Below are positions 14,294 through 17,986 of a DNA stretch of 17,986 nucleotides, piece by piece. The notes under the pieces are model-generated. The model had not been told where the DNA came from, searched no databases, and saw nothing but the letters and a program-made list of their open reading frames with translations. The first letter of the stretch is position 1; the number at the start of each line of letters is the position of its first letter. The stretch lies in contig JBQCCR010000051.1 of the NCBI GenBank assembly GCA_051961995.1, forward strand, positions 1-17,986. Direction: 5' to 3'. The DNA is from 66-474 sp051961995 (GTDB taxonomy: Bacteria; Pseudomonadota; Gammaproteobacteria; Xanthomonadales; Rhodanobacteraceae). The translations under genes were made by a program, and so were the position numbers.

Positions 14294-14614
14294 TTACTGG
14301 TTGCAAACCGCTGGCGCACAGTCGGCGCGATGCGTCGCCATGCGCGCACGCCGGTGATCGAGCGCCAGCGTGCGGATGTGGCCGGCTTCGGCCAGTACCC
14401 GCCGGGCATGGTCGAGCACCTGCGCGCCGGCGGTGGTCAGGGCCTCCAGGCTACGGCCACGCCGCTTGAAGATCAGGAATCCCAGCTCGTCCTCGAGCCG
14501 CTTGATCTGCTTGGAAAGTCCCGGTTGCGTGGCGTACACGCGTCCGGCGGCGTGGGTGATGTTGAGGCCGGAATCAGCGATGGCAACGAGATAGCGAAGC
14601 TGGGTGAGAGTCAT
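14294..14614 (-). CDS. Truncated CysB-like LysR regulator (DNA-binding domain only), probable gene remnant
   Basis: The 106-residue product begins like CysB (LTQLRYLVAIADSGLNITHA). It keeps the whole winged helix-turn-helix, with YATQPGLSKQIKRLEDELG as recognition region (about 30-48), and the linker helix to about residue 90. The roughly 220-residue inducer-binding domain of LysR proteins is missing. The last residues (ATHRADCAPAVCNQ) faintly resemble a decayed ATTHTQARYALP, the start of the CysB effector domain. The frame ends only 16 nt from the tail-to-tail end of the aminotransferase gene. This looks like a rearrangement or deletion scar, although a functional HTH-only repressor cannot be excluded. 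ATG 14614 fits the family start; an ATG at 14650 would add 12 unrelated residues. cysK lies 333 nt away on the other strand. Confidence 0.7.
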   Translation of the reverse strand: MTLTQLRYLVAIADSGLNITHAAGRVYATQPGLSKQIKRLEDELGFLIFKRRGRSLEALTTAGAQVLDHARRVLAEAGHIRTLALDHRRARMATHRADCAPAVCNQ

Positions 14615-14947
14615 CTTGGTCGTCCAGGGTGCGGGGGCGGCAAACGGCATGACACGCGTTGTTCACGCGTTTCGTCATGGGCTTGCGCCAGCGCATGGGA
14701 CGATCCTGCAACATCAAGATGGCTTCGCTCGGGTGACTGGCGGCCAGATTAGCAGCCGCGCGTTTGGCCGTCCATTTGGCTGTGATGACTTTTGGGCATG
14801 AGCAGGCGCGGAACGCCCGTTCCGCTTGCCGTATCCGGCAGGGTTGGGGCGTTTGCCACGCCGGCGGTGAGCGGGAGTAGGCTATTCCGGCATGGCGCGT
14901 GCAGGCCGGCGCGCCCCTTGATCACGCTTCCCGAATGGGAGTCTGCC
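14615..14947. other. Divergent intergenic region between the CysB-like remnant and cysK
   Basis: This 333-nt stretch holds no convincing gene. It contains an imperfect dyad at 14649-14677, where ATGAC-ACGCGT faces ACGCGT-TTC-GTCAT around TGTTC. It also contains a perfect hairpin at 14808-14825 (GCGGAAC, loop GCCC, GTTCCGC). Near its right end a TTGCCA (14853-14858) and a TAGGCT (14878-14883) could form a weak promoter for cysK with a 19-nt spacer. The dyad may be a regulator site or a relic of the former cysB upstream region. Confidence 0.35.
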
Positions 14948-15907
14948 ATGTCACTGCACGAAAGCATCCTGGATACCATCGGCGGCACGCCGATCGTCAA
15001 GCTGCATCGCCTCGCGCCCGCGCACGTCACCTTGTATGCGAAGATCGAGTCGTTCAACCCCGGCGGTTCGGTCAAGGATCGTCTGGCCATCGCGGTGATC
15101 CTGGATGCGGAACAGCGCGGTACCTTGAAGCCCGGCCAGACGGTGATCGAGGCTACGTCCGGCAATACCGGCGTGGCGCTGGCGATGGTGTGCGCCGCGC
15201 GCGGGTATCCGTTCGTGGCGGTGATGGCCGATTCGTTCTCGATCGAGCGGCGCAAGCTGATGCGTGCCTACGGTGCAAGGGTCATTCTTACGCCTGCGGC
15301 GGAACGCAGCGGCGGCATGGTGCGCAAGGCGGAGGAACTCGCGAAGCGGCACGGCTGGTTTTTGACGCGGCAGTTCGAGAACGAAGCCAATCCCGCCTGG
15401 CACCGCAACACCACCGGGCCCGAGATCCTGCGCGATTTCGCGGGCAGGCGGCTGGATTATTTCGTCAGTGGCTGGGGCACCGGCGGCACGCTCACCGGCG
15501 CGGGCGAGATGCTGAAACTCGCGCGTCCGCACTTGAAAGTGATCGCGACCGAACCCGCGAATGCCTCGATGCTCGCCGGCGGCGAATGGCATCCGCACAA
15601 GATCCAGGGCTGGACGCCTGATTTCCTGCCGGCAGTGCTGAGCCGCACCATTGCCGACGAAATTGTTCCGGTGGACGAGGTACTGGCACGTGACACCGCG
15701 CGACGCCTCGCTGTCGAGGAAGGCATTTTGTGCGGCATCTCGTCCGGCGCCACCGTGGCCGCCGCGCTGGAAGTCGCGAAGAAAGCCCCGCAAGGCTCGG
15801 TGCTGCTTGCAATGGTGCCCGACACCGGCGAGCGCTACCTCTCGACATTTTTGTTCGAAGGCGTGAACGAAGGATCGGATGACGGGTGGCTGGCGCAGCA
15901 GCAATGA
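14948..15907 (+). CDS. cysK: Cysteine synthase (O-acetylserine sulfhydrylase)
   Basis: This fold-type II PLP enzyme makes L-cysteine from O-acetylserine and sulfide. The 319-residue product matches CysK length (about 323). K43 in NPGGSVKDR is the PLP lysine, TSGNTG at 70-75 binds the substrate carboxylate, GTGGTLTG binds the PLP phosphate, and HKIQG and CGISSGATV are further CysK signatures. The ATG at 14948 is preceded by GGGAG (14937-14941) with a 6-nt spacer, so the in-frame extension to 14792 is not used. It stands near a truncated CysB-like regulator, which suggests an old cysteine-regulation locus. A CysM-like enzyme (thiosulfate or phosphoserine as substrate) is the main alternative, but the sequence looks closer to CysK. 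Confidence 0.92.
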   Translation: MSLHESILDTIGGTPIVKLHRLAPAHVTLYAKIESFNPGGSVKDRLAIAVILDAEQRGTLKPGQTVIEATSGNTGVALAMVCAARGYPFVAVMADSFSIERRKLMRAYGARVILTPAAERSGGMVRKAEELAKRHGWFLTRQFENEANPAWHRNTTGPEILRDFAGRRLDYFVSGWGTGGTLTGAGEMLKLARPHLKVIATEPANASMLAGGEWHPHKIQGWTPDFLPAVLSRTIADEIVPVDEVLARDTARRLAVEEGILCGISSGATVAAALEVAKKAPQGSVLLAMVPDTGERYLSTFLFEGVNEGSDDGWLAQQQ

Positions 15908-15938
15908 TGCGCGGTGCGCAACCTGCTTTGCTCTTGAT

Positions 15939-15965
15939 CGTCATCCCGGCGAAAGCCGGGCCAGT
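15939..15965 (+). repeat. GTCATCCCGGC-GAAA-GCCGGG intergenic hairpin repeat
   Basis: CCCGGC (15945-15950) pairs with GCCGGG (15955-15960) around a GAAA tetraloop, flanked by GTCAT and CCAGTG. This matches a dispersed intergenic hairpin repeat common in proteobacteria. A decayed relative lies at 3238-3276. It stands about 35 nt after the cysK stop, between convergent genes, and may double as a terminator or mRNA 3'-end protector. Confidence 0.55.
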
Positions 15966-16093
15966 GACTTTCTTGCACATCGCGACGGCGCCGAGCTCAC
16001 TTCGCCACGCCATCCTTGGCCTGCTTTGCAGGGAGTTGGGTGTGGGCGGCTGGACGCGCTTGGGAGGTCGTCGATCCACCGGCGATTCGGCGC

Positions 16094-17314
16094 TCATGCC
16101 ATTTGCTTCAGCGCCACCACCGCATTGAGCCCTCCGAACGCGAAGGCGTTGGAGAGTACGGCGCGCACTTTGCGCTGGCGCGCGACGTTCGGCACATAAT
16201 CCAGATCGCATTCCGGATCCGGGTCGAGGAAGTTCGCCGTGGGTGGCGCGACCTGATCGCGCAGCGCGCCGATCGCGGCGATCAGTTCGATTGCGCCGGC
16301 CGCGCCGAGCGCGTGGCCGTGCACGGATTTGGTGGACGACACGGCGAGTGACCGCGCCCGTTCGCCGAACACCTTCCTGATCGCGCGCGTCTCGGTGGGG
16401 TCGTTGGCCGGCGTGCCGGTGCCATGCGCGTTGATGTAATCCACCTCGTCCGCATTCAACTGCGCATCGTTCAATGCGGACTGGATCGCGCTCGCGGCCC
16501 CGGTGTCCGACGGCAGCACGATGTCGCCGGCATCCGCGCTCATCCCCACGCCGGCGAACTCGGCAAGGATTTCCGCTCCGCGCGCACGCGCGTGGTCGAA
16601 ATCCTCCAGCACGAACATGCCTGCGCCTTCGGCCAATACCAGGCCGCGGCGCTGCCTGCAGAACGGCCGGCAGGTGTCGTCGGCCAGCACGCGCATCGCT
16701 TCCCACGCGCGCAGCACGCCCAGCGTGATGCACGCTTCGGTGCCGCCGGCCAGCGCGACATCGCTCACTCCGCTGCGCACCAGCGCCAGGGCTTGGGCGA
16801 ATGCGTGATTGGCCGAGGCGCAGGCGCTGGACGTGACGAAGCTCGGGCCGGTGATGCCGAATTCAATCGAAACCTGCGAAGCCGGCGCGCTCATCATGCG
16901 CCGCACGATCGAGAGCGGATGCAAGCGCGGATTGCCTTCCCTGTAGAGCCGGCGCGAACCTTCGTCGTTGGTTTCCTCGCCGCCGGTGCCCGTGCCGATC
17001 ACGCAGGCGCTGCGTGCGCCCAACCCGCTTTCGCGAAACTCCAGGCCGGCTTGCGCCACCGCTTCGCGCGCGGCGATCAGCGGGAATTGGGAAACGCGAT
17101 CCAGCAGGATCAGTTTCTTGGGATCAAAGTGTTGCTTCGGATCGTAATCGCGCACCTGCGCGGCCACGCGTACGCGCAGGTCGGTCTGGTCCTCGTAGCC
17201 GCGCAGCGGAACGATCGCGCTGCGGCCTTCACGCATGCCGGTCCAGACATCCGGCGCGCTGTGGCCGAGCGCGCAAATCGCGCCCATGCCCGTGATGACG
17301 ACGCGGCGGTTCAT
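16094..17314 (-). CDS. Beta-ketoacyl-ACP synthase, NodE-like (KAS II family)
   Basis: This condensing enzyme elongates an acyl chain with malonyl-ACP. The 406-residue protein has the thiolase-fold catalytic triad: C165 in SSACASANHAF, H297 in NAHGTGTPANDPTE and H334 in TKSVHGHALGAAG, with K329 in the last motif. The KS-VHGH pattern has His where FabF has Thr two residues before the catalytic His. AMREGRSAI near the N-terminus, CRPFCRQRRGLVLAEGAG and DPDPECDLDYVPNVAR near the C-terminus are shared with rhizobial NodE as I remember it. This suggests a specialised rather than housekeeping synthase. It is the last gene of the visible operon, 15 nt after the acyl carrier protein gene. Substrate chain and product are unknown. 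Confidence 0.9.
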   Translation of the reverse strand: MNRRVVITGMGAICALGHSAPDVWTGMREGRSAIVPLRGYEDQTDLRVRVAAQVRDYDPKQHFDPKKLILLDRVSQFPLIAAREAVAQAGLEFRESGLGARSACVIGTGTGGEETNDEGSRRLYREGNPRLHPLSIVRRMMSAPASQVSIEFGITGPSFVTSSACASANHAFAQALALVRSGVSDVALAGGTEACITLGVLRAWEAMRVLADDTCRPFCRQRRGLVLAEGAGMFVLEDFDHARARGAEILAEFAGVGMSADAGDIVLPSDTGAASAIQSALNDAQLNADEVDYINAHGTGTPANDPTETRAIRKVFGERARSLAVSSTKSVHGHALGAAGAIELIAAIGALRDQVAPPTANFLDPDPECDLDYVPNVARQRKVRAVLSNAFAFGGLNAVVALKQMA

Positions 17315-17329
17315 CGCGACACCAGAGAG

Positions 17330-17605
17330 TTACGCCACCGGCGGCGCCGGTGGATTCGCGGCCTGCCCGGCAAGAAGTTTGCGGACGGTTTCCACCAGTC
17401 CACCGACGGACTCGGTGTCGAAATTGGGATCGCGGTCGGGCATCTGGATCTTGTAGTGGTCCTCGATCTCGAAAATGATCTGGATGGCATCCAGCGAAGG
17501 GATCTCCAGATCCTTCAAGGTGGACTGCGGCGTGATCTTCGCCGCGTCAATATTGGCCTCTTTGGCGATGATGCCGAACACGGTCTGCTGCACATCGTCG
17601 CTCAT
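17330..17605 (-). CDS. Acyl carrier protein, divergent (PSL motif)
   Basis: This small carrier protein of 91 residues holds the acyl intermediate on a phosphopantetheine arm. The four-helix ACP pattern is clear: helix I at about 3-16, the attachment motif LEIPSLDAIQIIFEIED at 33-49 with Ser37 as the likely attachment site, and the acidic helix II region up to H50. The usual DSL is PSL here, with Pro replacing the Asp before the serine. The tail after residue 80 is Ala/Pro-rich and extends beyond normal ACPs. The ribosome binding site GGGAGA stands 6 nt before the ATG on the minus strand. The start overlaps the stop of the upstream transporter gene as ATGA, and the ketosynthase follows after 15 nt. 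It likely serves that synthase. Confidence 0.88.
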   Translation of the reverse strand: MSDDVQQTVFGIIAKEANIDAAKITPQSTLKDLEIPSLDAIQIIFEIEDHYKIQMPDRDPNFDTESVGGLVETVRKLLAGQAANPPAPPVA

Positions 17606-17986
17606 GGTGTTCTCCCGTCGGCGCGAGGGCCGCTGTCGAGTGAATGCTTCAGTTGATCGTGCGCGAGCCGCTCGGTGCGTTCGCCGCCCAGCATCAGGAT
17701 ACCCGCGACGATGATCGCGGAACCCAGCGTTTTTTCCCAGTGCACCGGTTCGCCGAATACCAGCGCGGAGGCGATGATCACGCTGACGAACACGATCGCG
17801 CTGGTCGGATAGGCACTCGACAGGGTCGAGCGGTTCAGGATCGTCATCCAGGCCAGGAACCCGCCGAGGTAGCAGCCGATCGCGATCCACAGCCACGGCG
17901 TGCCGATCGCGGCGAGGATGGAGGTGCGATCGAGCCTGAATGCACCGATCGTGTCGCCGGCCAGCTTCAGCGAGATCTGACACAGC
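17602..17986 (-). CDS. Small transporter of the SMR/EamA type, 5' end cut by window
   Basis: Only the C-terminal 127 residues are present; the gene enters from the right edge. The visible part has CQISLKLAG at the start, resembling the end of TM1 in small multidrug-resistance and ArnE/ArnF-type proteins. Three hydrophobic segments follow (about 27-48, 62-82 and 86-100 of the fragment), including LNRSTLSSAYPTSAIVF and a FGEP loop typical of the DMT superfamily. A polar tail of about 25 residues follows. It may move a small or lipid-linked substrate across the inner membrane. Its TGA overlaps the ATG of the acyl carrier protein gene by 4 nt, so they are translationally coupled. Confidence 0.75.
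   Translation of the reverse strand, partial: LCQISLKLAGDTIGAFRLDRTSILAAIGTPWLWIAIGCYLGGFLAWMTILNRSTLSSAYPTSAIVFVSVIIASALVFGEPVHWEKTLGSAIIVAGILMLGGERTERLAHDQLKHSLDSGPRADGRTP

Noticed and set aside
14792..14947. A 52-residue N-terminal extension of cysteine synthase
   Set aside because: It contains the hairpin and putative promoter region, and the ATG at 14948 has a good Shine-Dalgarno and the normal CysK N-terminus.

Overview
The window is GC-rich DNA with dense genes. Its content points to a gammaproteobacterium near the Xanthomonadales (Rhodanobacteraceae or Xanthomonadaceae). The reasons are the strong G/C preference at third codon positions, GTAG-footed REP palindromes between genes, TACACT-like -10 elements, and best-remembered relatives of several proteins. 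The taxon is an inference from gene content, not proven. No rRNA, tRNA, CRISPR array, insertion sequence or phage gene was seen.

Left part (1-6.6 kb). An MgtA-type P-type Mg2+ ATPase (574-3219) is preceded by a long untranslated region. This region holds several perfect stem-loops and a 40-codon ORF with a strong ribosome binding site, an arrangement that resembles leader-peptide control of mgtA in enterobacteria. Next come a Cys-type glutathione peroxidase, a pair of inverted REP palindromes, and a GST-kappa/DsbA-fold 2-hydroxychromene-2-carboxylate isomerase homologue. The stop codon of the last gene overlaps that of dnaG (primase, minus strand). The dnaG start codon lies in one arm of a 12-bp perfect inverted repeat. 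Upstream of dnaG on the same strand are a 60-residue DUF1328 membrane protein and a membrane fatty-acid desaturase.

Middle part (7.7-12 kb). A four-gene export operon on the plus strand encodes a NodT/TolC-like outer-membrane lipoprotein, a MacB/DevC-like permease, its ATPase and a HlyD-like lipoprotein adaptor. The first three genes are linked by 4-nt start/stop overlaps. Together they can form a complete tripartite ABC efflux pump across both membranes; the substrate is unknown. A TGCAAAGC direct repeat with 11-bp spacing lies in the divergent promoter region between this operon and the desaturase gene.

Right part (12-18 kb). An MtnX-like HAD phosphatase is followed by a glutamate-1-semialdehyde-aminomutase-like class III aminotransferase, a likely two-gene operon. 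A CysB-like LysR regulator that keeps only its DNA-binding domain lies tail to tail with it, and cysK (cysteine synthase) lies beyond. The window ends with a minus-strand operon whose reading order is an SMR/EamA-like small transporter (cut by the window edge), an acyl carrier protein with an unusual PSL motif, and a ketosynthase that resembles NodE more than housekeeping FabF. This last group, with the aminotransferase/phosphatase pair nearby, is the best candidate in the window for a little-described specialised lipid or metabolite pathway.
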